Shown piece by piece: positions 31,244-39,504 of a stretch of 64,000 nt of DNA (the first letter of the stretch is position 1; each line of letters begins with the position of its first letter). A program made the position numbers and the translations under genes. The DNA is taken from positions 23,868 through 87,867 of the forward strand of contig NZ_MAOC01000090.1 in the NCBI RefSeq assembly GCF_001884135.1, read 5' to 3'. The stretch is from Bacillus nitratireducens. GTDB lineage: Bacteria; Bacillota; Bacilli; Bacillales; Bacillaceae_G. Below the pieces are notes generated by a model. That model worked only from the letters and a program-made list of their open reading frames with translations. It did not search any database and was not told the DNA's origin.

Positions 31244-32022
31244 TGAATAATTTTGTCTTCTTGTTTCATGAAATATTGCGCTAGTTGTATTTTCACCTCT
31301 TCTAGTTTTGTAGAAACTTGTGGTATTTTATATCCTACATACAATGGTGAAACGACAAACCTAGGAACAACTTTACAAATGATTTTTCCATTTAGATGAT
31401 AGAAGAATAAGTTATAACTACTACATCCTTTATGGAAATCTGTCAGTATGTAACGTACAGTTTGCTGAATATAATTTGCCATTTCATCTATAAATGCAAT
31501 ATCTTCAATGACTATGTTAAATTCAGTAAAGCCAATAATAGGACGCTCTGAAATATTGAGTTCAATACGTTCGTTTTTTTGTACAATTACTCCTTGGAAA
31601 TTTTCCTTTTCTACGTTTTCGAGATAGTCTACATATTTCATTCCGATAATTTGCATGTGTGCATGGTGCAAACTGCCACCTGAAAATGGACCATGATTTT
31701 TATATAAAATCACAGATGCAAATTCCTCGTTATTCTGTAAGTTTAACCAATGGTGAATAGAGAAACGAATTAGTTTTCTCATATGTTCTTCTGTATATGT
31801 TCCGATATGATCTTCACAATTATCTGTTTCGATTAGCACTGTTTGAAAGGTATCTTTTAATGTAGGGAATTTATTTTTTAACCAAATAATAGAGCCCTCA
31901 GCTGCTAAAATATCCGTTAAATTTTCTCTGTCACAAAAAGGACATGCAGCGCTTCTGTTCCGAATGCTTTCTGGTTTTTGTTTACCGATATCGTTTAAAA
32001 AATATAGTTGTTGTGTATCCAT
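31228..32022 (-). CDS. GalT/HIT-like protein (DUF4931)
   Basis: A 264-residue cytoplasmic protein. The N-terminal CPFCDREN and the histidine motif HHAHMQIIG (near residue 150) are those of the galactose-1-phosphate uridylyltransferase/HIT fold, matching the DUF4931 family. It may be a nucleotidyltransferase or hydrolase; the substrate is unknown. The start at 32022 has AAAGGGG upstream; the upstream 38 codons contain the leader. It lies downstream of the three-peptide operon, separated by a terminator. Confidence 0.72.
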   Translation of the reverse strand: MDTQQLYFLNDIGKQKPESIRNRSAACPFCDRENLTDILAAEGSIIWLKNKFPTLKDTFQTVLIETDNCEDHIGTYTEEHMRKLIRFSIHHWLNLQNNEEFASVILYKNHGPFSGGSLHHAHMQIIGMKYVDYLENVEKENFQGVIVQKNERIELNISERPIIGFTEFNIVIEDIAFIDEMANYIQQTVRYILTDFHKGCSSYNLFFYHLNGKIICKVVPRFVVSPLYVGYKIPQVSTKLEEVKIQLAQYFMKQEDKIIHKKIE

Positions 32023-32113
32023 TTGTATATATGCCCCTTTAAAATATGTGTAAAAATCCCGCTTAATACATTCGGGAAAAGGAGGAGGAAATCCTTTAAA
32101 GGGAATAGGGAAA

Positions 32114-32163
32114 AATAAAAGACAAGATATCCTCATTACAATAGGGTACCTTGTCTTTTATTT
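32114..32163. terminator. Terminator of the three-peptide operon
   Basis: AAAAGACAAG and CTTGTCTTTT form the base of a hairpin, with ATATCC/GGGTA inside. It overlaps the last codons of the 40-aa peptide gene. Confidence 0.82.
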
Positions 32164-32280
32164 TTTCTTCAATAGTGTGTATGGATAATATAGAGCATTT
32201 GCATTTTGTTTCTTTTTTCTATTTTTTATTGTGTATAAGGCAATTGCCGTACTTGCGATTACAATAATGGCTTTCTTCAT
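32158..32280 (-). CDS. Small basic membrane peptide, 40 aa
   Basis: A 40-residue product with a hydrophobic helix (KKAIIVIASTAIALYTI) and a strongly basic tail (KNRKKKQ ... LLKKK). AAAGGGG lies nine bases before the ATG at 32280. It is the third gene of the operon under motif promoter 8. No relative in this window; function unknown. Confidence 0.65.
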   Translation of the reverse strand: MKKAIIVIASTAIALYTIKNRKKKQNANALYYPYTLLKKK

Positions 32281-32296
32281 ATTCATATACCCCTTT

Positions 32297-32374
32297 TTAT
32301 TGTTGGTTTAATTCTTGGCTAACTGCTTTTGCGTCGACTAAAGCGTGTAAAATCATTTTCACCATGTTCATCAT
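32297..32374 (-). CDS. Small amphipathic peptide, 25 aa (B-like)
   Basis: A 25-residue peptide MMNMVKMILHALVDAKAV followed by SQELNQQ. AAGGAG is ten bases before the double ATG. The core ALVDAKAV...LN is shared with the B peptides of cassettes 1-3, so it belongs to that family. Second gene of its operon. Function unknown. Confidence 0.7.
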   Translation of the reverse strand: MMNMVKMILHALVDAKAVSQELNQQ

Positions 32375-32390
32375 ATTCCTTCACTCCTTT

Positions 32391-32471
32391 TTATAGTTCG
32401 TTTAGTTCTTTTACAACTGCTTGTCCGTTCACTAATACCTCAAAGATTGCTTTTACGATTTCTTTCATCAT
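32391..32471 (-). CDS. Small amphipathic peptide, 26 aa (B-like)
   Basis: A 26-residue peptide MMKEIVKAIFEVLVNGQAV followed by VKELNEL, with AAGGAGG before the double ATG. It is first in the operon under motif promoter 8 and shares the pattern of hydrophobic residues and terminal LN with the 25-aa neighbour. As a helix it would be amphipathic, reminiscent of phenol-soluble-modulin-like peptides; that comparison is only by eye. Confidence 0.7.
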   Translation of the reverse strand: MMKEIVKAIFEVLVNGQAVVKELNEL

Positions 32472-32514
32472 AATTGTTTTCCTCCTTGTTTTTGTCTCTC
32501 TTGTTTATACCTTT

Positions 32515-32579
32515 ATTGTATAGGGAGGCATCTTTTCGTACTATCGCTTTCCATTACGTGAACATAACAGTTTTGTAAG
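32515..32579 (-). promoter_or_regulatory. Motif promoter 8 (three-peptide operon)
   Basis: CTTACA-AAAC-TGTTAT (32579-32564), six bases, GTAATGGAAAGCGATAGT (32557-32540), nineteen bases, -10 TACAAT (32520-32515). This is the most degenerate member, but it keeps every spacing. Confidence 0.78.
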
Positions 32580-32706
32580 ATTTGATGTCACTTATTGAAA
32601 TGTTTAGTCTATCTTCATTATTTTCAGAAAAATGACTATTCAAACATGAAATGGGAAAGTATAATAAAGAAGTAGTATTAAATTCCGTACGAAAGGGGTG
32701 AATGAG

Positions 32707-32841
32707 ATGAAACGTTCTTTAGCTGCACGTGCCAAATTTTTAGATTATATCTATTTTTGTCGTGCGATTTTTCATGATGTAGTTGTTAACGGGATACGTA
32801 TGCCCTTTTTTAACAATTGCATAGTAGCTATTGAACGATAG
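32707..32841 (+). CDS. Leader peptide of the ABC-F gene, 44 aa
   Basis: AAAGGGGTGA precedes the ATG; the 44-codon frame ends about 70 bases before a terminator hairpin that sits just ahead of the ABC-F gene. A TATAAT at 32660-32665 suits its promoter. The position fits a ribosome-mediated attenuation leader, as known for several ABC-F resistance genes. The peptide starts MKRSLAARAKFLDYIYF; I do not recognise it. Confidence 0.6.
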   Translation: MKRSLAARAKFLDYIYFCRAIFHDVVVNGIRMPFFNNCIVAIER

Positions 32842-32907
32842 AAGTCTCTTCACCCATTTTTGATAAACGTGTGAAAAGGGAGCTATTTGGCTTCCTTTTT
32901 CTGTGCC

Positions 32908-32946
32908 AAAAACCATGGGGAATGTTTCTTTCCCATGGTTTTTTAT
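32908..32946 (+). terminator. Attenuator terminator ahead of the ABC-F gene
   Basis: AAAACCATGGGAA and TTCCCATGGTTTTTT form a long stem ending in T, directly upstream of the ABC-F ribosome site. A competing hairpin (AAAAGGGAGC/GCTTCCTTTT at about 32874-32900) lies just before it. Confidence 0.8.
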
Positions 32947-32965
32947 ATTGAGAGGAGTACGGAAA

Positions 32966-34852
32966 ATGACAATTTGTAGTGTAAATAATGTAACGAAATC
33001 TTTTGGTGGAAACATCGTATTTGAAAATATATCGCTTGAAATAAAGAATGGTGAACGTATTGGATTAGTTGGTCGTAACGGTAGTGGGAAGACAACTATC
33101 TTGCAAATTCTAACAGGAATGGAGAGTTTGGATGCGGGAGCCATTCATATGAAGAAAGGTACATGCATCGGTCATGTAGCACAAATTCCAAAATTCAATA
33201 ATGAAATGAATGTATATGATGTATTAAGCTCCGCTTTTAAAAAGGAAAAAGAGTTGGAGATAGAAATGCATGCTTTAGAAAAAAATATGGCGGAAGAACA
33301 GGAAGCATCTGCTTTACAAAAATTGATGGAGAGATACGGAGTAATTCAAGAAAGGTACGCGTTTCTCGGTGGCTATGAAATAGAAGCGAATATTATGAAG
33401 GTAGCAAATGGTCTACAGGTGACGGAACTGTTTCCACGATCATTTATGGAGTTAAGTGGTGGAGAACAAACAAAAGTAAGTCTTGCGTACATGCTATTGC
33501 AGAAACCGGATTTACTTCTATTAGATGAACCAACCAATCATCTAGATTTATTTGCCGTAGAGTGGTTAGAGCAATTTCTAAAAGAATATACAGGAACAGT
33601 TATGGTCATTTCGCATGATCGCTATTTCCTTGATGAAGTTGTAACGAAAATTTTTGATTTAGAAGATGGAGAAATTCACGTATATCATACGAACTATTCC
33701 CAGTTTGTTGAGGAAAAGGAAGAACGGTTGCTTCAAGAATTTCAAGCGTATCAAGAACAGCAAAAGAAAATAAAGAAAATGAAAGAAGCAATTAAGCGTC
33801 TACGTGAATGGGCAAATCAGGCGAATCCGCCGAATGAAGGATTGCACAAGAGAGCGAGAAATATGGAACGTGCATTAGAGCGTATAGAGAAACTAAAGAG
33901 ACCCGTTTTGGATAGAAAACAGATGGGACTTCAGTTTGAAGGGCAAGAGAGAAGCGGGAAAGATGTTGTTGTAATGAAAGAAGTGAGTAAAGGATTTGCC
34001 GACAGACCTTTATTCGAGAAGGCAAATTTGCATATTCGTTTTCAGGAGCGCGCAGCTATCGTCGGACGTAATGGTACAGGAAAGACTACGTTATTAAAAT
34101 TACTATTAGAAGAAATGAAGCAAGATGCTGGAGAAATTCGGATTGGTAGTAGTGTGAAAATCGGTTATTTATCGCAACATGCGTATGGGAATATGAAGAA
34201 CAATGTATTGGAAGCTTTCAGAGATTGTGTGGCTGTAGCAGAGGGAGAGGCAAGACATATATTAGCTCGCTTTTTATTTTATGGTCCAGCTGTTTTTAAG
34301 AAAGTAACGCAACTGAGCGGCGGAGAAAAAATGAGGTTAAGGCTCGCGCAACTTATGTATCAAGATGTTAACTTTCTTATTTTAGATGAACCGACGAATC
34401 ATCTTGATATTGAATCAAGGGAAGTTTTAGAGGAAGCCCTTGAACAATATAATGGGACGATTTTAGCTGTTTCACATGATCGTTATTTCTTAAATAAGTT
34501 ATTTGAAAAAACATATTGGATTGATGAGCACAAATTATTTGAGTTTGCAGGGAACTATGCATGGGCTCGTCAAAAGTGGGAAGAAAGAATTGAGAAACAA
34601 GTAGCAAAACAGAAGCAGCAACAGCAAGGGAATAAAGTGTTGAAAGTAATGCCTATAAAAAAGAAGGAGTCTAGGAATTTAGAGGAAGTTGAAAACGAGT
34701 TAATGCATATAGAAGAAGATATATATGCAATCGAATGTAAAATGGAACATGTGGTTGATGTTGAAATGCTTGAACAATTGTATGAAGAAAAAACGAAAAA
34801 AGAGTTTTTGCGAGCGGAGTTATATAATGAGTTAGAGAATATTGTGGAGTAA
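32966..34852 (+). CDS. ABC-F family ATPase, possible ribosome protection protein
   Basis: A 628-residue cytoplasmic protein with two ABC domains and no membrane helices. Walker A motifs are GRNGSGKT (about residues 36-43) and GRNGTGKT (about 363-370); signatures are LSGGEQTK and LSGGEKMR, each with DEPTNHLD. Between the domains is a charged, helical linker (about residues 245-315) such as inserts near the peptidyl-transferase centre, and a coiled-coil C-terminal extension follows. ABC-F proteins relieve antibiotic-stalled ribosomes or act as translation factors. The leader peptide and attenuator upstream favour a drug-inducible resistance role. GAGGAG lies eight bases before the ATG at 32966. 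Confidence 0.85.
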   Translation: MTICSVNNVTKSFGGNIVFENISLEIKNGERIGLVGRNGSGKTTILQILTGMESLDAGAIHMKKGTCIGHVAQIPKFNNEMNVYDVLSSAFKKEKELEIEMHALEKNMAEEQEASALQKLMERYGVIQERYAFLGGYEIEANIMKVANGLQVTELFPRSFMELSGGEQTKVSLAYMLLQKPDLLLLDEPTNHLDLFAVEWLEQFLKEYTGTVMVISHDRYFLDEVVTKIFDLEDGEIHVYHTNYSQFVEEKEERLLQEFQAYQEQQKKIKKMKEAIKRLREWANQANPPNEGLHKRARNMERALERIEKLKRPVLDRKQMGLQFEGQERSGKDVVVMKEVSKGFADRPLFEKANLHIRFQERAAIVGRNGTGKTTLLKLLLEEMKQDAGEIRIGSSVKIGYLSQHAYGNMKNNVLEAFRDCVAVAEGEARHILARFLFYGPAVFKKVTQLSGGEKMRLRLAQLMYQDVNFLILDEPTNHLDIESREVLEEALEQYNGTILAVSHDRYFLNKLFEKTYWIDEHKLFEFAGNYAWARQKWEERIEKQVAKQKQQQQGNKVLKVMPIKKKESRNLEEVENELMHIEEDIYAIECKMEHVVDVEMLEQLYEEKTKKEFLRAELYNELENIVE

Positions 34853-34856
34853 AAAT

Positions 34857-34906
34857 TAGAAAGCTAATTCCTTTCAGTTTTGCTGAAGGGATTAGCTTTC
34901 CTTTTT
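34857..34906 (+). terminator. Terminator of the ABC-F gene
   Basis: AAAGCTAATTCCTTTCAG pairs with CTGAAGGGATTAGCTTT, followed by TTTTT. A bcr1 repeat begins in its T-run. Confidence 0.9.
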
Positions 34907-35043
34907 ACCCTGCTATTTGCGGGGCAGTAAGACTCCCACCTCAAAATTCGGTTGGAGCTCTGCTGCCCGTAAACGTCCGATTGGTGAGGCTTAATAATCG
35001 GTGGGGGATGAACAACCCCCCACTGATTAAAGTTTAACTTTAT
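34904..35043 (+). repeat. bcr1 repeat, nearly full copy
   Basis: Flanked by TTTAC (34904-34908) and TTTAT (35039-35043). It lacks a block in its middle relative to the copy at 27017. It is inserted in the T-run of the ABC-F terminator. Confidence 0.88.
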
Positions 35044-35281
35044 AATAATATTTTACGTAAGGGATAAATAAAAAATGTGTTTCACGTGAAACAGTAATTT
35101 TGATAAATTTATGTTACGCAATTTTCATCCAGCAAAAATTCCATATCGAAATTGAAGAACTGGTAAAGAGAAAAGTAAATGTTATCAAAAGCTTTTTCAA
35201 TAATAGTAATTACAGAAGTGTAGGCTAATTATTTCCCGAGACATAAGTATGCGTGACAGAGACTCATGGTTGAAAGTAAAA
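35044..35281. other. Intergenic region with parS
   Basis: Besides the parS palindrome I see only AT-rich sequence with no supported gene. Confidence 0.5.
35078..35093. promoter_or_regulatory. parS chromosome-partition site
   Basis: TGTTTCACGTGAAACA is a perfect 16-base palindrome identical to the ParB/Spo0J recognition consensus. It lies in an intergenic region. ParB loads here and recruits SMC for origin segregation. Confidence 0.93.
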
Positions 35282-35328
35282 AAAGAAGCAGAGTTACAGC
35301 CTTACGCGCTGAACTCTGCTTTCTTTTT
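35282..35328 (-). terminator. Terminator of the 65-aa membrane protein gene
   Basis: AAGCAGAGTT and AACTCTGCTT pair, with CAG/CTG inside. It overlaps the 3' end of the gene. Confidence 0.82.
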
Positions 35329-35491
35329 TTGGAGTATCTTCCCTTGTTGAAATTATAACAGCGATCCCGAGCATAATAAAAAAAGCTAAAAAGAGGACGA
35401 ACTTTGGGAAGAACGGGAATAGTAATAGTGCCCCGACTATCATAATTGTTAATAATATATAGTGCAGGACATATTGGAATAGGTTGTCCAT
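35294..35491 (-). CDS. Small membrane protein, 65 aa
   Basis: AAAGGGGGCG precedes the ATG at 35491. The product has two closely spaced hydrophobic helices (YVLHYILLTIMIVGALLLF and FVLFLAFFIMLGIAVII) and a basic tail with RVQRVRL. No family recognised; probably a two-helix inner-membrane protein. Single gene. Confidence 0.65.
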   Translation of the reverse strand: MDNLFQYVLHYILLTIMIVGALLLFPFFPKFVLFLAFFIMLGIAVIISTREDTPKKESRVQRVRL

Positions 35492-35726
35492 GTTTTCGCC
35501 CCCTTTTTGGTAGTTGGTTGTTATTATTCTATGTGGGGCTATTAGGTAATAGAAGGTGTTTTTTGTTTTTTTGAGAGAAAACAATTAGTAAGGATTGACA
35601 TACCTATTGAAAAGGAATAATCTTGAAATCAATTCATACTATTTTTATAGGTAAAATAAAGATAGTTACAGAAAGGAGCGTTATGTTCCCTCTTAATTAA
35701 AAAACAGGAAAGTAAGGGTGAGAATT

Positions 35727-37430
35727 ATGCGAAAGGCTTTGAAAGGGTTACTTGCTACATTCCTTAGTACATCGGTTTTATTAGCAGGATGCGCTCAAGA
35801 AGAGAAAAGTACAAATGAAGCAGCAAAGATGCCAAAAGTAAAAGATGAGTTTATTAAGGCGAGTGACAAAGCAAAAAGTCCAGCAAAGGCAAAGGAAAGA
35901 AAAGATACTTTTGTAATTGGAATGCCGAGCCCTGGCGGGATATTCCTTCCGCATTTTATGGAGAATGGGTGGGATGGCAATATAACGCAAGCTATCTTTG
36001 CTCCTCTTGTTGGGCTGGATAAGGAAGGAAAACCAATCCCGATTCTAGCGAAGAAGTGGGATATTTCGGAGAATCAGCTTACATATACGTTCCATTTGAA
36101 AGATGATGTAAAGTTTAGTGATGGTTCGCCGTTAACAGCGGATGATGTAGCATTTACATTAACGTTACTGCATGATCCAACTTATAGTGGTGCAACGGAC
36201 ATAAGCCAAACAGCAATAAAGGGTGGGCAAGCATATAAAGAAGGAAAGGCTACATCTATTGAGGGGATTCAAGTCATCGATCCGAAAACAATTACGATTA
36301 CAACTGAGAAGGTAAATGCCCAAACATTATCGTTAATTGGTGGAGAAGTTATATCAAAAGCTTATTACGGTAAAGAATATAAGCAAGGAAATTTAGAGTA
36401 TTTAAAAGAGTTATACGGAAAACCGATGGGGTCAGGAGCCTATAAACTAGATAAATATATTCCAGGTCAAGAAGTTCGTTTTGTAGCAAATGAAAATTAT
36501 TTTGAAGGTAAACCGAAGATTGAGCACTTTATTTATAAAATTACAAAAGGTGATACGAATTTGCAACAATTTCAAGCGGGAGAAGTAGATTATGATGGCT
36601 TCACGACAAATACGGAAACGATTGAGCAATTAAAAGATCTAGGTTTCGCTAATATTAATGTGTATACAGGAAGTTCTTACGGCTATATTAAAATGAATTA
36701 TAAGAAGTCATACTTTAAAGATAAACGTGTACGCCAAGCGTTTATTTACGGATTAGAGCGCCAAAAAGTAATTGATACGTATTTCCAAGGTTATGCTTCA
36801 CTTGTTAATGTGCCAATTACACCAGTTTCGTGGGCGTATACGGAAGAAGGAATCAATAAATACGAATATAATTTAGAAAAAGCGAAGAAATTACTTGATG
36901 AAGCAGGGTGGAAGGCTGGGTCAGATGGTATTCGTGAAAAAGATGGCCAAAAATTGAAGGTAAGTTATTTTGCTTCTTCTGCAAGTAAAATCAATGATGT
37001 GATGATCCCCGTTATGAAAGAGGATTACAAAAAGATTGGGGTAGATTTCAATCCTGAATACATGGACTTTAATACGATGATTTCCAAGGTAATTAAAGGA
37101 GATTATGATTTAGCGATGGTCTCCACACCGATGATTGATGATCCAAGCGGAACAATTGAGGAGTTTGTTTCGACAAGTAAGCGTAATTATGATGGATATC
37201 ATAATCCGAAAGTAGATGAATTAGCTAAGCAGGCATTAGAAACATTGGATATTGAAAAACGAAAAGAAATCTATAAAAAACTATATCAAGAGTTAAGTGA
37301 AGATCCACCTGTTATTTTCTTAAACAATAGTAAAGTCGTGTCTGCACATAATGCACGAATTCAAGGATTACAAGAAGATAACTATAATGGTATTTTGTTA
37401 AGTTTACCTAAATTAAAGATTGATAAATAA
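35727..37430 (+). CDS. Peptide-binding lipoprotein 1 of the second ABC transporter
   Basis: A 567-residue extracellular binding protein (DppA/OppA family). Lipobox LAGC gives Cys22. Family landmarks are MPSPGGIFLPHFMENGWDGN near the start of the mature domain, VKFSDGSPLTADDVAFT, and YIPGQEVRFVANENYFEG. The ATG at 35727 is preferred to the GTG at 35718 because AGGGTG is better spaced. It shares most of its sequence with the next gene, so the pair is a tandem duplication, and both probably serve the permease encoded downstream. Confidence 0.92.
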   Translation: MRKALKGLLATFLSTSVLLAGCAQEEKSTNEAAKMPKVKDEFIKASDKAKSPAKAKERKDTFVIGMPSPGGIFLPHFMENGWDGNITQAIFAPLVGLDKEGKPIPILAKKWDISENQLTYTFHLKDDVKFSDGSPLTADDVAFTLTLLHDPTYSGATDISQTAIKGGQAYKEGKATSIEGIQVIDPKTITITTEKVNAQTLSLIGGEVISKAYYGKEYKQGNLEYLKELYGKPMGSGAYKLDKYIPGQEVRFVANENYFEGKPKIEHFIYKITKGDTNLQQFQAGEVDYDGFTTNTETIEQLKDLGFANINVYTGSSYGYIKMNYKKSYFKDKRVRQAFIYGLERQKVIDTYFQGYASLVNVPITPVSWAYTEEGINKYEYNLEKAKKLLDEAGWKAGSDGIREKDGQKLKVSYFASSASKINDVMIPVMKEDYKKIGVDFNPEYMDFNTMISKVIKGDYDLAMVSTPMIDDPSGTIEEFVSTSKRNYDGYHNPKVDELAKQALETLDIEKRKEIYKKLYQELSEDPPVIFLNNSKVVSAHNARIQGLQEDNYNGILLSLPKLKIDK

Positions 37431-37514
37431 TTTTGAAAAAACTCTCAAAATATTTATATAGAAATAATTGACAAAATATACTGAAAGATATAAGCTAATA
37501 ACCATAAAGTCTAC

Positions 37515-37585
37515 CGGAAAGGTCGGAATAAAATTGTTACCCCTCAAAAACAACTATTTTTTTATAATTAAAACCGACTTTTCCG
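37515..37585 (+). other. Long-range inverted repeat between the two binding-protein genes
   Basis: CGGAAAGGTCGG (37515-37526) pairs with CCGACTTTTCCG (37574-37585), with a single G-T pair and 47 bases between. It has no T-run. It may be an RNA structure that sets the level of the second gene, or an operator. Confidence 0.45.
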
Positions 37586-37673
37586 ATTGGCTATAAAATG
37601 TTGCTGTGGGAGGCATACATAAGGCAAGCAGTTCATAAGGTGTAATTATTAAAAAAAAGTTAGGGTGGGGACA

Positions 37674-39401
37674 ATGAAGAAAAAGACAAAAAAATGGGCT
37701 GGTGTATTTTCAGTATTGCTGAGTAGTTCGCTTGTGTTATCTGCTTGTGGGGGACAGGAGGATACAGCTTCTACAGAACCAGTTAAACAGCAAGATTTAA
37801 AAAATATAAAAATCGAAAAGATTGCGGCTACAGATAAGACGAAAGTACCCGATAAAGCAAAGAATCGAAAAGACACGTTAGTTGTGGGGATTAGTAAACC
37901 TGGTGGTGTCTTTTTACCATACTTTCAGCAAAATGGCTGGGATGGAAACGTAACTTCTGTTATTTTTGCATCTCTTGTATCGACAGATAAACAAGGAAAG
38001 CCAACCCCTGAATTAGCTGAGAAGTGGGATGTTTCTTCTGATCAGTTAACATATACATTCCATTTACGTAAAGATTTAAAATTTAGTGATGGTTCGCCAT
38101 TAACAGCAGATGATGTAGCGTTCACATTGACGCTTTTACATGATAAGGCGTATGAAGGTGAAATAGACATTTCCCAATACGCGGTTAAAGGCGGTAAAGA
38201 CTATAAAGAAGGAAAGGCAACTTCAATTGAAGGAATTCAGGTTGTTGACCCGCAGACAATTAAAATTACGACTGAAAAAGTTAATTCGCAGACACTAACT
38301 GCTTTAGGTGGACCAGTGCTATCAAAAGCTTATTATGGAAAAGGCTATAAACAGAATACAAGTTTAGATTATTTAAAAGAGTTATATGGAAAACCGATAG
38401 CTGCGGGTCCATATAAATTTGAAAAGTATATTCCAGGTCAAGAAGTTCGATTTGTAGCAAATGAAAATTATTATGCAGGTAAACCGAAAATCCCAAACTT
38501 CATTTATAAAATCACTGCTGGTGATACAAAGCTTCAATTGTTCCAAACAGGTGAAGTTGATTACACTGGCTTAGGTACTGGTGATGAAATTCTTGAACAG
38601 GCGAAAGGTTTACAATTTGCGAACATTCAAATCGAAACAGCCGCATCGTTTAGTTATATTTATATGAATAATAATAAGCCGTACTTAAAGGATAAAAAAG
38701 TACGCCAAGCACTTATTTACGGATTAGATCGTAAAAAATATGTTGATACAGCATTAAAAGGATACGGTACAGTAGCTAACGTACCAATTCACCCAACTTC
38801 TTGGGCCTATACGGAAGAAGGGGTTAATAAATATGAATATGATAAAGAAAAAGCAAAAAAACTATTAGATGAAGCAGGATGGAAAGTTGGTTCGGATGGA
38901 ATTCGTGAAAAAGATGGTCAAAAATTAAAACTTTCGTATTTCGGCCCAAGTTCTGCTAAGGATAGTGATTTATTAATTCCGATTGCGAAAGAGAATTATA
39001 AAGAGATAGGTGTAGAATTTAATCCTGAATTTATGGATTTTAACACTATGCTTTCGAAGGTAAACAAAGGTGATTATGATTTAGCTTCTGTTTCGACACC
39101 AATTACAAGTGATCCGAGTGAAACAGCTGGTGAATATTTGTCTAGTGCAAATGAAACTAGCCTTGGTTACAAGAATGCAAAAGTAGATGAGTTAATTCAA
39201 AAAGGTATTGAAACGGTAGATATTGAAAAACGTAAACCAATCTATAAAGAACTGTATAAAGAATTAAGTGATGATCCACCAGTAATTCTATTAAACTACC
39301 GTAGAACAATTACAGGATACAACGGGAATATAAAAGGAATTGACCCTGAAAAATACAATAGTATTAGTGCAAACTTACCAGTATTATCTATTGAAAAATA
39401 A
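37674..39401 (+). CDS. Peptide-binding lipoprotein 2 of the second ABC transporter
   Basis: A 575-residue paralog of the preceding gene with lipobox LSAC (Cys25), SKPGGVFLPYFQQNGWDGN, LKFSDGSPLTADDVAFT and YIPGQEVRFVANENYYAG. AGGGTGGGG lies before the ATG. Two binding proteins for one permease set would widen the peptide range. It is followed by a strong hairpin and then the permease genes, suggesting that transcription is reduced after the binding proteins. Confidence 0.92.
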   Translation: MKKKTKKWAGVFSVLLSSSLVLSACGGQEDTASTEPVKQQDLKNIKIEKIAATDKTKVPDKAKNRKDTLVVGISKPGGVFLPYFQQNGWDGNVTSVIFASLVSTDKQGKPTPELAEKWDVSSDQLTYTFHLRKDLKFSDGSPLTADDVAFTLTLLHDKAYEGEIDISQYAVKGGKDYKEGKATSIEGIQVVDPQTIKITTEKVNSQTLTALGGPVLSKAYYGKGYKQNTSLDYLKELYGKPIAAGPYKFEKYIPGQEVRFVANENYYAGKPKIPNFIYKITAGDTKLQLFQTGEVDYTGLGTGDEILEQAKGLQFANIQIETAASFSYIYMNNNKPYLKDKKVRQALIYGLDRKKYVDTALKGYGTVANVPIHPTSWAYTEEGVNKYEYDKEKAKKLLDEAGWKVGSDGIREKDGQKLKLSYFGPSSAKDSDLLIPIAKENYKEIGVEFNPEFMDFNTMLSKVNKGDYDLASVSTPITSDPSETAGEYLSSANETSLGYKNAKVDELIQKGIETVDIEKRKPIYKELYKELSDDPPVILLNYRRTITGYNGNIKGIDPEKYNSISANLPVLSIEK

Positions 39402-39420
39402 GGATAAGAATGTATAAGTA

Positions 39421-39478
39421 GAAGACATTTTTTCACTCGGCAAGTAGTGTGCCGCTTTGAAAAAATGTTCTTCTATTT
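39421..39478 (+). terminator. Strong hairpin between binding protein and permease genes
   Basis: GAAGACATTTTTTCA pairs with TGAAAAAATGTTCTTC with one bulge, and GGCA/TGCC pairs inside the loop; TATTTTA follows. It may be a leaky terminator or an mRNA-stabilising stem. Confidence 0.7.
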
Positions 39479-39504
39479 TAAGCATAAGATTGGAGAGAAA
39501 AAGG

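Noticed and set aside
39457-39504. TTG start for the OppB-like gene at 39457
   Set aside because: It lies within a strong hairpin with no ribosome site; GTG at 39505 has TGGAG at proper spacing and matches the family N-terminus.
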